5,428 bases of DNA from an uncultured Bacteroidales bacterium (GTDB lineage: Bacteria; Bacteroidota; Bacteroidia; Bacteroidales; Bacteroidaceae), in NCBI GenBank assembly GCA_902783615.1, contig CACZRQ010000299.1:1-5428 (forward strand). The letters are read 5' to 3'. The position numbers and the translations under genes were made by a program. Below the pieces are notes generated by a model, which saw only the letters and a program-made list of their open reading frames with translations, ran no database searches and was not told the DNA's origin. Below, one piece after another: positions 1 to 5,428 of this stretch. Position 1 is the stretch's first letter, and every line of letters begins with the position of its first letter.

Positions 1-34
1 CAAGGTCTGCTTTCGGTGATTTTTTAATTTCCAT
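1..34 (-). CDS. Start of a TonB-like energy transducer gene (partial)
   Basis: Reading leftwards from an ATG at 34-32, the frame is open to the window edge and gives MEIKKSPKADL. This closely resembles the N-terminus I recall for Bacteroidales TonB family proteins (MEVKKSPKADLE...), which precedes a single membrane-spanning segment. TonB passes proton-motive energy from ExbB/ExbD in the inner membrane to outer-membrane receptors such as SusC-type transporters. Only 11 codons are visible, so the call rests on that short match plus a promoter-like element in the right place upstream (83-111, minus strand). The membrane helix, the proline-rich region and the C-terminal TonB domain lie outside the window. 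It could be another small membrane protein. Confidence 0.55.
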   Translation of the reverse strand, partial: MEIKKSPKADL

Positions 35-82
35 AAATACTATAATTTAAAAATTAATGGTGTTTTCTGCTTTATCACGTTG

Positions 83-111
83 CAAATATAATGAAGTTTT
101 TTTACATACAA
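83..111 (-). promoter_or_regulatory. Putative promoter of the leftward TonB-like gene
   Basis: On the minus strand, TATATTTG (90-83) matches the Bacteroidetes -7 element TAnnTTTG exactly. A TTG (111-109) lies 18 bases upstream as a possible -33 element, a little closer than usual. Transcription would begin roughly 45 bases before the ATG at 34. The -7 match is good and the -33 match is weak. Confidence 0.45.
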
Positions 112-129
112 GCCTTTTGAGCATTTTTT

Positions 130-161
130 TTTGTTAAATCGATGCAGATTTGTTACCTTTA
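130..161 (+). promoter_or_regulatory. Putative promoter of the cmk-ispH unit
   Basis: A TTTG at 130-133 is followed after 20 bases by TACCTTTA at 154-161. This fits the Bacteroidetes sigma-ABfr type promoter (-33 TTTG, -7 TAnnTTTG) except for the last base. The spacer has the same length as in the better promoter in front of pfkA. Transcription would start about 20 bases before the cmk ATG. The rest of the 35-189 gap is rich in A and T tracts, with no gene or strong hairpin that I can see. Confidence 0.55.
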
Positions 162-189
162 CGCCCTGTAACCAACAATTATTACTGTT

Positions 190-879
190 ATGAAAAAAAT
201 TACGATAGCCATTGACGGCTTTTCTTCGTGTGGTAAAAGTACCATGGCGAAGGATTTGGCCAAGAAAATAGGATATGTGTATGTGGACAGTGGTGCGATG
301 TATCGTGCCGTCACGCTGTATGCCATGGAACATGACTGCTTCGATGGGGAGCAGTTGGATGTGGAGAAGTTGCGTAGCCTGATGGGTGACATCCGCATCT
401 CTTTCCAGTTCAATCCTGAGACAGGCAAGCCCGACACCTATTTAAATAATATAAAGGTGGAGGATCGCATCCGCACCATGCAGGTATCGGAAAGGGTGAG
501 CATTGTGGCTGCCTTGGATTTCGTACGCACCGAGATGGTAGCTCAGCAGCAGGCTTTCGGCAAGGAAAAGGGCGTGGTGATGGATGGACGAGACATCGGC
601 ACCACCGTATTCCCCGATGCAGAGCTGAAGATTTTCCTCACGGCCTCGCCCGAGATCCGTGCCCAGCGCAGATTCGACGAGCTGAAAGCAAAGGGTCAGG
701 AAGCCAGTTTCGAAGAAATTCTGGAGAATGTGAAGGAGCGCGATTACTTGGATCAGCATCGCGAGGTGAGTCCATTGGTACAGGCAGAGGATGCCATTTT
801 GTTGGACAACAGCAACTTGACGATTGAAGAACAGAATGAATGGTTGATGGAGCAATATAAATTGAAGATTGACAATTGA
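190..879 (+). CDS. cmk: Cytidylate kinase (CMP/dCMP kinase)
   Basis: Transfers a phosphate from ATP to CMP or dCMP, giving CDP or dCDP for RNA, DNA and phospholipid precursor supply; cytoplasmic. The 229-residue product has the usual length of bacterial Cmk. The P-loop GFSSCGKS is at residues 10-17, followed by the base-binding segment YVDSGAMYRAV (about 31-41). The middle (about 82-120) looks like the CMP-binding insert. DGRDIGT at 132-138 and a lid/C-terminal region with RDYLDQHREVSPL and AEDAILLDNS (about 174-198) are family hallmarks. GFSSCGKS replaces the commoner GPxxxGKS; this is usual in Bacteroidetes as far as I recall. The start has no Shine-Dalgarno sequence, as expected here. It is the first gene of a unit with ispH, 22 bases downstream. 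The last codons (ATT GAC AAT TGA) are made by a 7-base repeat array, so the stop codon is repeat-derived. Confidence 0.96.
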   Translation: MKKITIAIDGFSSCGKSTMAKDLAKKIGYVYVDSGAMYRAVTLYAMEHDCFDGEQLDVEKLRSLMGDIRISFQFNPETGKPDTYLNNIKVEDRIRTMQVSERVSIVAALDFVRTEMVAQQQAFGKEKGVVMDGRDIGTTVFPDAELKIFLTASPEIRAQRRFDELKAKGQEASFEEILENVKERDYLDQHREVSPLVQAEDAILLDNSNLTIEEQNEWLMEQYKLKIDN

Positions 880-888
880 CAATTGACG
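868..888 (+). repeat. ATTGACN heptamer array, 3 units, over the cmk stop
   Basis: Three adjoining 7-base units read ATTGACA, ATTGACA, ATTGACG (868-874, 875-881, 882-888). A weaker unit, ATTGAAG, lies just before them at 861-867. The cmk stop codon (877-879) is the TGA inside the second unit. TGA occurs at 870, 877 and 884, which covers all three forward frames. It is the same repeat family as at 4710-4780 and 4827-4854. Confidence 0.95.
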
Positions 889-901
889 ATTTATCTGAGT
901 A

Positions 902-1765
902 ATGAAGATTGAGATTGACAACGGATCAGGATTCTGCCTTGGAGTGGTGACAGCCATCCACAAGGCAGAAGAGGAATTGGCAAAGGGTGGAGTGCTCTAT
1001 TGCTTAGGAGACATTGTGCACAACAGTCGAGAAGTGGAGAGACTCAGTGAGATGGGACTGATTACCATTGACCACGTGCAATTCAACCAGTTGCACAACG
1101 CCAAGGTGTTGCTTCGTGCCCACGGGGAACCGCCTTCCACCTACGAGACGGCCAAGAGAAACAACATCGAGATTATTGATGCCACCTGCCCTGTGGTGCT
1201 GAAGTTGCAGCAACGCATCCACAAAGCCTACAACGCCAAGACCGAGCCCGACACACAGATTGTGATTTTCGGGAAGAACGGTCATGCTGAAGTGTTGGGA
1301 CTGGTGGGACAAACGCAAGGTGAGGCCATCGTGATTGAGAGTCTGGAGGAGGCAAAGCGACTGGACATGACCCGCAGCATCCGCCTCTACTCACAGACAA
1401 CCAAGTCGCTCGACGAATTCCGGCAGATTGTGGAATACATCCGTCAGCACATCTCTCCGAACGCCACGTTCGACTTTTCCGACACCATCTGCCGCCAGGT
1501 GGCCAACCGCATCCCCAACATCCGTCAGTTTGCTGCTGCCCACGACCTGGTGTTCTTCGTGAGTGGCAAAAAAAGCTCCAACGGCAAGATTCTGTTCCGC
1601 GAATGCTTGTCGGTCAACCCCAACACCTATTTCATAGACAGTGTAAACGAGATTGACTGGGATTTGCTGAGAGAGGTGCATTCTGTGGGCATTTGCGGCG
1701 CCACATCCACCCCAAAATGGCTCATGGAATCCATTCAAAAGGCCATCTTGCAGAAAATAGGCTGA
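902..1765 (+). CDS. ispH: 4-hydroxy-3-methylbut-2-enyl diphosphate reductase
   Basis: Also called LytB. It catalyses the last step of the MEP pathway, reducing HMBPP to isopentenyl and dimethylallyl diphosphate with an oxygen-sensitive iron-sulfur cluster; cytoplasmic. The product has 287 residues, within the family's short form without extra domains. The three cluster cysteines are at C12 (GSGFC), C96 (DATCP) and C197 (DTICRQ), the same numbers as in the E. coli enzyme. Substrate-binding residues are also visible: H40 in VHNSREV, H74 in RAHGEPP, H128 and E130 in GKNGHAE, T166/T167 in SQTT, SSN at 225-227, and GATSTP near the C-terminus (266-271). It follows cmk by 22 bases and probably shares its mRNA. 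The hairpin at 1786-1811 is a likely end of that transcript. All key residues are intact. Confidence 0.97.
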   Translation: MKIEIDNGSGFCLGVVTAIHKAEEELAKGGVLYCLGDIVHNSREVERLSEMGLITIDHVQFNQLHNAKVLLRAHGEPPSTYETAKRNNIEIIDATCPVVLKLQQRIHKAYNAKTEPDTQIVIFGKNGHAEVLGLVGQTQGEAIVIESLEEAKRLDMTRSIRLYSQTTKSLDEFRQIVEYIRQHISPNATFDFSDTICRQVANRIPNIRQFAAAHDLVFFVSGKKSSNGKILFRECLSVNPNTYFIDSVNEIDWDLLREVHSVGICGATSTPKWLMESIQKAILQKIG

Positions 1766-1785
1766 TTTTTTGAGATAGTAAGAAT

Positions 1786-1811
1786 AAACAAAGAGCCTAT
1801 TCTTTGTTTTT
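1786..1811 (+). terminator. Putative terminator after ispH
   Basis: A perfect 9-base stem pairs AAACAAAGA (1786-1794) with TCTTTGTTT (1801-1809) around the 6-base loop GCCTAT, and is followed by two more T residues. The stem is AT-rich and therefore weak, and its own 3' arm supplies most of the U-rich run. It lies 20 bases after the ispH stop and overlaps the -33 element of the next promoter. It fits a leaky terminator, but other roles are possible. Confidence 0.5.
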
Positions 1812-1834
1812 GTGCCAGTGAAATTGTAACTTTG
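1803..1834 (+). promoter_or_regulatory. Putative promoter of the pfkA-helicase unit
   Basis: TTTG at 1803-1806, a 20-base spacer, then TAACTTTG at 1827-1834, an exact match to the Bacteroidetes TAnnTTTG element. Transcription would start near 1840, giving a leader of about 25-30 bases before the pfkA ATG at 1868. The -33 element lies inside the 3' arm of the hairpin at 1786-1809, so the end of one unit and the start of the next share bases. This is the best promoter match in the window. Confidence 0.7.
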
Positions 1835-1867
1835 CAAAAAGATTTAACAACTTAACATCATAGAGAT

Positions 1868-2848
1868 ATGGCAGAAATCAAATGTATCGGTATCTTGACG
1901 TCGGGAGGTGATGCCCCCGGCATGAACGCAGCCATCCGTGCGGTAACCCGCTGCGCCATCTATCACGGGCTGAAGGTCAAGGGTATTTATAGAGGTTATA
2001 AAGGCTTGGTGACAGGCGAAATTGTAGAGTTCAAGAGTCAGAACGTGAGTAACATCATCCAGTTGGGTGGTACCATTCTGAAAACTGCCCGCTGTAAGGA
2101 GTTCCGCACTCCCGAAGGTCGCCAGACAGCCTATGAGAACATGAAGAAAGAGGGCATTGATGCCTTGATCGTGATTGGCGGTGACGGTTCACTGACAGGT
2201 GCCCTGCAGTTTGCCAAGGAGTTTGACGTGCCTTGCATTGGTTTGCCCGGCACCATCGACAATGACTTGTATGGTACCGATTCCACCATCGGTTATGACA
2301 CTGCATTAAACACCATATTGGAGTGTGTCGATAAAATTCGCGATACAGCCACCAGCCACGAGCGTCTGTTCTTCGTGGAAGTGATGGGACGAGATGCCGG
2401 TTTCCTGGCTTTGAACAGTGCCATCGCTGCAGGTTGTGAAGCGGCCATCATCCCAGAGTTTGCCACTGAGGTTGACCAGTTGGAAGAATTCATCAAGAAT
2501 GGTTTCCGCAAGTCGAAGAACAGTAGTATCGTCATTGTGGCAGAAAGCGAATTGACGGGTGGTGCCATGCATTATGCTGAGCGTGTGAAGAACGAGTATC
2601 CACAGTATGATGTTCGCGTGACCATTTTGGGCCACTTGCAGCGAGGTGGTAGTCCTACGGCTCACGACCGCATCCTGGCCAGCCGTTTGGGCGCAGCTGC
2701 CATCGATGCCTTAATGGAAGGTCAGCGCAATGTGATGTGCGGACTCAAGAACGACCAGGTGGTTTATGTGCCATTCAGCCGCGCCATCAAGTTTGACAAG
2801 ACCATCGACCGTCAGTTGGTGGATGTGCTGAAAACCCTCTCCATTTGA
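1868..2848 (+). CDS. pfkA: ATP-dependent 6-phosphofructokinase
   Basis: Phosphorylates fructose 6-phosphate to fructose 1,6-bisphosphate, the committed step of glycolysis; cytoplasmic, usually a homotetramer. The 326-residue product has the length of the bacterial PfkA group. Motifs in order: TSGGDAPGMN (11-20), GGDGS (104-108), PGTIDND (127-133) with the catalytic Asp, MGRDAG (173-178), and GHLQRGGSP (255-263). The Gly residues at 107 (GGDGS) and 128 (PGTIDND) mark ATP as phosphate donor; pyrophosphate-dependent enzymes usually have Asp and Lys there. This is inference from family knowledge, since Bacteroidetes often carry both types. The ATG at 1868 fits the conserved N-terminus and lies about 34 bases after a strong -7 element. 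The helicase gene begins one base after its stop codon, so the two are very likely co-transcribed. Confidence 0.97.
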   Translation: MAEIKCIGILTSGGDAPGMNAAIRAVTRCAIYHGLKVKGIYRGYKGLVTGEIVEFKSQNVSNIIQLGGTILKTARCKEFRTPEGRQTAYENMKKEGIDALIVIGGDGSLTGALQFAKEFDVPCIGLPGTIDNDLYGTDSTIGYDTALNTILECVDKIRDTATSHERLFFVEVMGRDAGFLALNSAIAAGCEAAIIPEFATEVDQLEEFIKNGFRKSKNSSIVIVAESELTGGAMHYAERVKNEYPQYDVRVTILGHLQRGGSPTAHDRILASRLGAAAIDALMEGQRNVMCGLKNDQVVYVPFSRAIKFDKTIDRQLVDVLKTLSI

Positions 2849-2849
2849 C

Positions 2850-4721
2850 ATGGCCGAGAGCCCGATACTGCACCTGCAACGCCAGCAACTCTTGCTCCGC
2901 ATGGAGTATGAATATGAGAAGCAGGAGTTTCAACGGCAAACCGAAACCATGGGTGTGGCTCGCAAGGTGAAACGTGGCATGTGCTGGTTTCCCTGCAAGG
3001 CAGGACGCAGTTTCTACAATTCGCTGAATCAGTTGGTAGTAGAGATTACCCGCAGCGAAGACTCTGACATAGAACATCTTTTCGAATATGGTAAGCCCGT
3101 CTGCTTTTTCAAACAAAGCGAGACGGGCAACCTTTCTTATTACTCCTTCCTCGGTTCGGTGAGCTATGCCGACGATGTCAGGATGGTGGTAGTGATGCCA
3201 GGCGGCAACGCCGTGATGGATGTGCAGCAAACCGAGAATTTGGGTGTGCAATTGTATTTCGACGAGACGAGTTACCAAACCATGTTCGAGGCTTTGGCAG
3301 ATGTGCTGAAAGCCAAGGACAACCGACTTGCCGAGTTGAAAGACATCATCCTGGGCAGCACCAAAGCGGGGTTCCGCCAGCTCTATCCCACGGGCTTCCC
3401 ATGGTTGAACCCCACACAGGAAACAGCCGTAAACAAAGTACTCTGTGCCAAAGATGTGGCAGTGGTGCATGGCCCACCCGGCACAGGAAAGACCACTACA
3501 TTGGTAGAAGCCATCTACGAAACACTACATCGAGAACCCCAAGTATTGGTGTGTGCCCAGAGCAACATGGCAGTTGACTGGATATCCGAGAAATTGGTGG
3601 ATCGCGGGATGAATGTGCTGCGCATCGGCAACCCTACCCGAGTGAATGACAAGATGCTGTCGTTCACCTACGAACGGCGTTTTGAAAGTCACCCCTCCTA
3701 CCCCGAATTGTGGAGCATCCGCAAAGAACTTCGCCAGCTGCAGGGCAAGCGTCACAGGGGAAGTCGAGATGAGCGAGATGGGGTGAGAAGTCGTATTAGC
3801 CGCTTGAAAGACAGGGCAGTAGCATTAGAGGTACAGATCAACAACGAATTATTCGACTCAGCCCATGTGATTGCTTCCACCTTGGTGAGCAGCAATCACA
3901 GGTTGTTGGGAGGCATGCATTTTGGCACCCTCTTCATCGACGAAGCGGCACAAGCCCTTGAAGCAGCTTGCTGGATAGCCATCCGCAAGGCCGACAGAGT
4001 GGTGTTGGCAGGTGACCATTGCCAGCTTCCCCCCACCATCAAATGCTACGAGGCAGCCAAAGGAGGCTTGGAGCAAACTATGATGGAAACGATTGTGGCC
4101 AATAAGCCCGAAACAGTATCGCTCTTGAAAGTGCAATACCGTATGAACGAAGCCATTATGCGATTTTCATCTGAATGGTTCTATCATGGCGAGTTGGAGG
4201 CTGCACCGGAAGTGAAACACCGCAGCATCCTCGATTTCGACACGCCCATCTCTTGGATCGACACTTCGGAGATGGATTTCAAGGAGCAGTTTGTAGGCGA
4301 GACTTTCGGACGTATCAACAAGAATGAAGCCAATCTGCTCTTGCAACAGTTGGAGACTTATATAAATAAAATAGGTGGAGAGCGCATCTTGGACGAGCGC
4401 ATCGATTTCGGTATCATCTCGCCTTACAAGGCACAAGTGCAGTATCTCAGGGGGAAGATCAAGGGCAGCGAGAGCCTTCGTCCTTATCGCCATCTGTTCA
4501 CGGTGAATACAGTGGATGGTTTCCAGGGTCAGGAGCGCGATGTGATTTTCATCAGTCTGGTGCGAGCGAACGATGAAGGCCAGATTGGTTTCCTGCGTGA
4601 TTTGCGTCGTATGAATGTGGCAATCACCCGAGCTCGCATGAAGCTTGTCATATTAGGTGATGCTGCCACACTTGGCAAGCATCCTTTCTATCGCAAACTG
4701 ATTGAATCGATTGACCATTGA
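2850..4721 (+). CDS. Superfamily 1B helicase, UPF1/IGHMBP2-like
   Basis: An ATP-driven DNA and/or RNA helicase of the DNA2/NAM7 (SMUBP-2-like) group, predicted to be cytoplasmic; its substrate cannot be told from sequence. The product has 623 residues. Residues 1-165 look like the N-terminal barrel and stalk region. Helicase motifs in order: Q-like motif LNPTQ (186-190), Walker A GPPGTGKT (208-215), motif Ia CAQSNMAVD (235-243), Walker B DEAAQ (364-368), motif III GDHCQLPPT (388-396), motif IV QYRMNEA (429-435), motif V VDGFQGQERD (555-564) and motif VI NVAITRAR (589-596). All appear intact. A charged, probably helical insertion (about 288-330) lies between Ia and II, where relatives carry domain 1C. 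The ATG is one base past the pfkA stop, which suggests translational coupling. The last codons (ATT GAC CAT TGA) come from the 7-base repeat array. Confidence 0.93.
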   Translation: MAESPILHLQRQQLLLRMEYEYEKQEFQRQTETMGVARKVKRGMCWFPCKAGRSFYNSLNQLVVEITRSEDSDIEHLFEYGKPVCFFKQSETGNLSYYSFLGSVSYADDVRMVVVMPGGNAVMDVQQTENLGVQLYFDETSYQTMFEALADVLKAKDNRLAELKDIILGSTKAGFRQLYPTGFPWLNPTQETAVNKVLCAKDVAVVHGPPGTGKTTTLVEAIYETLHREPQVLVCAQSNMAVDWISEKLVDRGMNVLRIGNPTRVNDKMLSFTYERRFESHPSYPELWSIRKELRQLQGKRHRGSRDERDGVRSRISRLKDRAVALEVQINNELFDSAHVIASTLVSSNHRLLGGMHFGTLFIDEAAQALEAACWIAIRKADRVVLAGDHCQLPPTIKCYEAAKGGLEQTMMETIVANKPETVSLLKVQYRMNEAIMRFSSEWFYHGELEAAPEVKHRSILDFDTPISWIDTSEMDFKEQFVGETFGRINKNEANLLLQQLETYINKIGGERILDERIDFGIISPYKAQVQYLRGKIKGSESLRPYRHLFTVNTVDGFQGQERDVIFISLVRANDEGQIGFLRDLRRMNVAITRARMKLVILGDAATLGKHPFYRKLIESIDH

Positions 4722-4780
4722 CAATTAACGATTGACCATTGACTATTGACTATTGACTATTGACCCATTGACAATTGACG
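4710..4780 (+). repeat. ATTGACN heptamer array, 10 units, over the helicase stop
   Basis: Units start at 4710, 4717, 4724, 4731, 4738, 4745, 4752, 4759, 4767 and 4774, with one extra C at 4766. The third unit is ATTAACG; the rest keep ATTGAC exactly. The seventh base varies (C, A, G, C, T, T, T, C, A, G), so the conserved part is the hexamer. The TGA of the second unit is the helicase stop (4719-4721), and further in-frame TGAs follow at 4740 and 4761. The first three units already place stops in all three forward frames (4712, 4719, 4726). Confidence 0.96.
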
Positions 4781-4790
4781 ATTAGATGGT

Positions 4791-4822
4791 AAAATAAAAA
4801 GGGCTGACGGAAAGTCAGCCCT
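4791..4822 (-). terminator. Intrinsic terminator of the esterase gene
   Basis: AGGGCTGAC (4800-4808) pairs perfectly with GTCAGCCCT (4814-4822) around a 5-base loop. On the minus strand the stem is followed by TTTTTATTTT (4800-4791), a proper U-tract, so it should stop transcription coming from the esterase gene. On the plus strand the stem is followed by AAATTGTC, which has no U-tract. The hairpin can still form in helicase mRNA and may stabilise or process its 3' end. Confidence 0.85.
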
Positions 4823-4826
4823 AAAT

Positions 4827-4854
4827 TGTCAATTGTCAATTGTCAATCGTCAAT
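4827..4854 (-). repeat. ATTGACN heptamer array, 4 units, after the esterase stop
   Basis: On the minus strand the units read ATTGACG, ATTGACA, ATTGACA, ATTGACA (4854 down to 4827). The first base of the first unit is also the last base of the esterase TAA stop codon (4856-4854). The array faces the one at 4710-4780 in inverted orientation, with the terminator hairpin between them. ATTGACAATTGAC occurs in both arms, so they could pair in a long transcript. Confidence 0.95.
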
Positions 4855-5428
4855 TATTTCATAGCCTCCAAAGCTTCACCATCAGGATTGTTGCGAACTT
4901 CGCAAACATCGTTCAGGATCATGGTTGACTTGTCAGTGTCGTTGAATGCAGGCCACTCAGGCATAGCTTCGCAGTTAGGATTACCAGTGCGCATGAAAGC
5001 CAACAGGGCATCCGACATCTTGTTAGCCAACTCACGAGGGCGCTTGCCACCACCAGAGTGGGTAACCATGCGGTCGGTATTACGGAACCAGAAGCAGATA
5101 TCAATGCAATGGAATGCACGAGCGCGACCGTTGAAGATGGGAGGATTGAAACCGAACCAAGCCAAATATACAGGAGCACCCTGCTTAGCCTTCAGACTTA
5201 CGTTGTTGATGATGCCAGTACGAGGACTGGTAGCCATACCAATAATGTCGCCTGCATTAGCCTCAGGGAATGCCTTCTGATAAGCAGCAGCAACAGCAGC
5301 ACCCTTACCTGGATAACGCTGATCTAAATACTCACCCAACCCTTTAGCATCCAGGTTCTCCAATGATGGATTACTCTGTGCAGGACTGAACTCAGCCATA
5401 GTAGAGCAGTAAATCATAGGCACCTGAG
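4854..5428 (-). CDS. Type B carboxylesterase, C-terminal part (partial)
   Basis: The frame is open at the right edge, so the gene's start, including the Ser nucleophile motif, lies outside the window. The first visible ATG and GTG codons are internal. About 190 residues are present and resemble the end of the carboxylesterase/para-nitrobenzyl esterase family (alpha/beta hydrolase fold). The visible pieces are VPMIYCSTMAEFSP with the likely catalytic Glu (codon 5393-5391), PVYLAWFGFNPP, RAFHCIDICFWF with the likely catalytic His (codon 5111-5109), and a tail with WPAFNDTDKSTMILND, which matches the usual WPxY...TMxF pattern. Family members hydrolyse carboxylic esters; many from Bacteroidales are exported, but no signal peptide can be judged here. 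HCxD in place of the common HGxE near the His is a variation. The gene converges on the helicase gene and ends in its own terminator (4822-4791). Confidence 0.85.
   Translation of the reverse strand, partial: QVPMIYCSTMAEFSPAQSNPSLENLDAKGLGEYLDQRYPGKGAAVAAAYQKAFPEANAGDIIGMATSPRTGIINNVSLKAKQGAPVYLAWFGFNPPIFNGRARAFHCIDICFWFRNTDRMVTHSGGGKRPRELANKMSDALLAFMRTGNPNCEAMPEWPAFNDTDKSTMILNDVCEVRNNPDGEALEAMK

Noticed and set aside
908..920. Repeat-like ATTGAG-ATTGACA at the start of ispH
   Set aside because: The spacing is 6 bases, not 7, and it encodes IEID, which is the normal start of Bacteroidetes IspH proteins. It looks like coding sequence matching by chance.
2787..3470. Minus-strand reading frame of 227 codons opposite pfkA and the helicase
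   Set aside because: It spans the ends of two well-supported genes and has no recognisable domain; long antisense frames like this are common shadows of real genes.
2850..4721. Helicase as part of a defence system
   Set aside because: UPF1-like helicases occur in some defence systems, but here all motifs are ordinary, there is no nuclease or partner gene, and the neighbours are housekeeping genes.
4710..4780. Run of TTGAC motifs as stacked -35 promoter elements
   Set aside because: They resemble the E. coli -35 box, but this phylum uses TTTG and TAnnTTTG, and no TAnnTTTG lies downstream at the right distance.
4710..4854. Possible CRISPR array
   Set aside because: The units are only 7 bases long and directly adjacent, with no unique spacers and no cas genes nearby.
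4840..5280. Plus-strand reading frame of 146 codons opposite the esterase
   Set aside because: Its product has no recognisable motif, its start lies inside the repeat array, and the minus-strand frame clearly encodes an esterase.
5421..5423. GTG as the start codon of the esterase gene
   Set aside because: The frame stays open to the window edge, and the residues after it match the middle of the esterase family, so the codon is an internal Val.

Overview
The window reads as chromosomal DNA of a Bacteroidales bacterium, most likely of the Prevotella group. Three things point there: promoters of the Bacteroidetes type (TTTG, a 20-base spacer, then TAnnTTTR), start codons without Shine-Dalgarno sequences, and protein variants typical of that phylum, such as the GFSSCGKS P-loop of cytidylate kinase and the NGSGFC start of IspH. 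The genus is an inference.

Layout. The left edge holds the first 11 codons of a leftward gene that resembles the N-terminus of Bacteroidales TonB energy transducers. A divergent intergenic region (35-189) carries promoter-like signals for both directions. Rightward genes follow: cmk (190-879) and ispH (902-1765), separated by only 22 bases; a terminator-like hairpin and a good promoter (1786-1834); then pfkA (1868-2848) and a UPF1/IGHMBP2-like superfamily 1 helicase (2850-4721) that starts one base after the pfkA stop codon. From the right edge a leftward gene enters, the C-terminal part of a type B carboxylesterase (4854 to beyond 5428), convergent with the helicase gene. A strong hairpin lies between the two.

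How the genes work together. They are mostly housekeeping genes: CMP/dCMP phosphorylation (cmk), the last step of the non-mevalonate isoprenoid pathway (ispH), the committed step of glycolysis (pfkA), and a nucleic-acid helicase of unknown specific role. They form two short transcription units, cmk-ispH and pfkA-helicase. They are not one pathway.

The most unusual element is a family of 7-base tandem repeats, ATTGACN, found at 868-888 (3 units), 4710-4780 (10 units) and, on the other strand, 4827-4854 (4 units). Each array starts at or just before the stop codon of a gene and runs in the direction of that gene. Because the unit is 7 bases long and contains TGA, about three units put a stop codon in all three frames of the sense strand. 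The arrays supply the stop codons of cmk and of the helicase. The two convergent arrays form inverted arms around the terminator hairpin. No defence system, CRISPR array, insertion sequence, tRNA or rRNA was seen.
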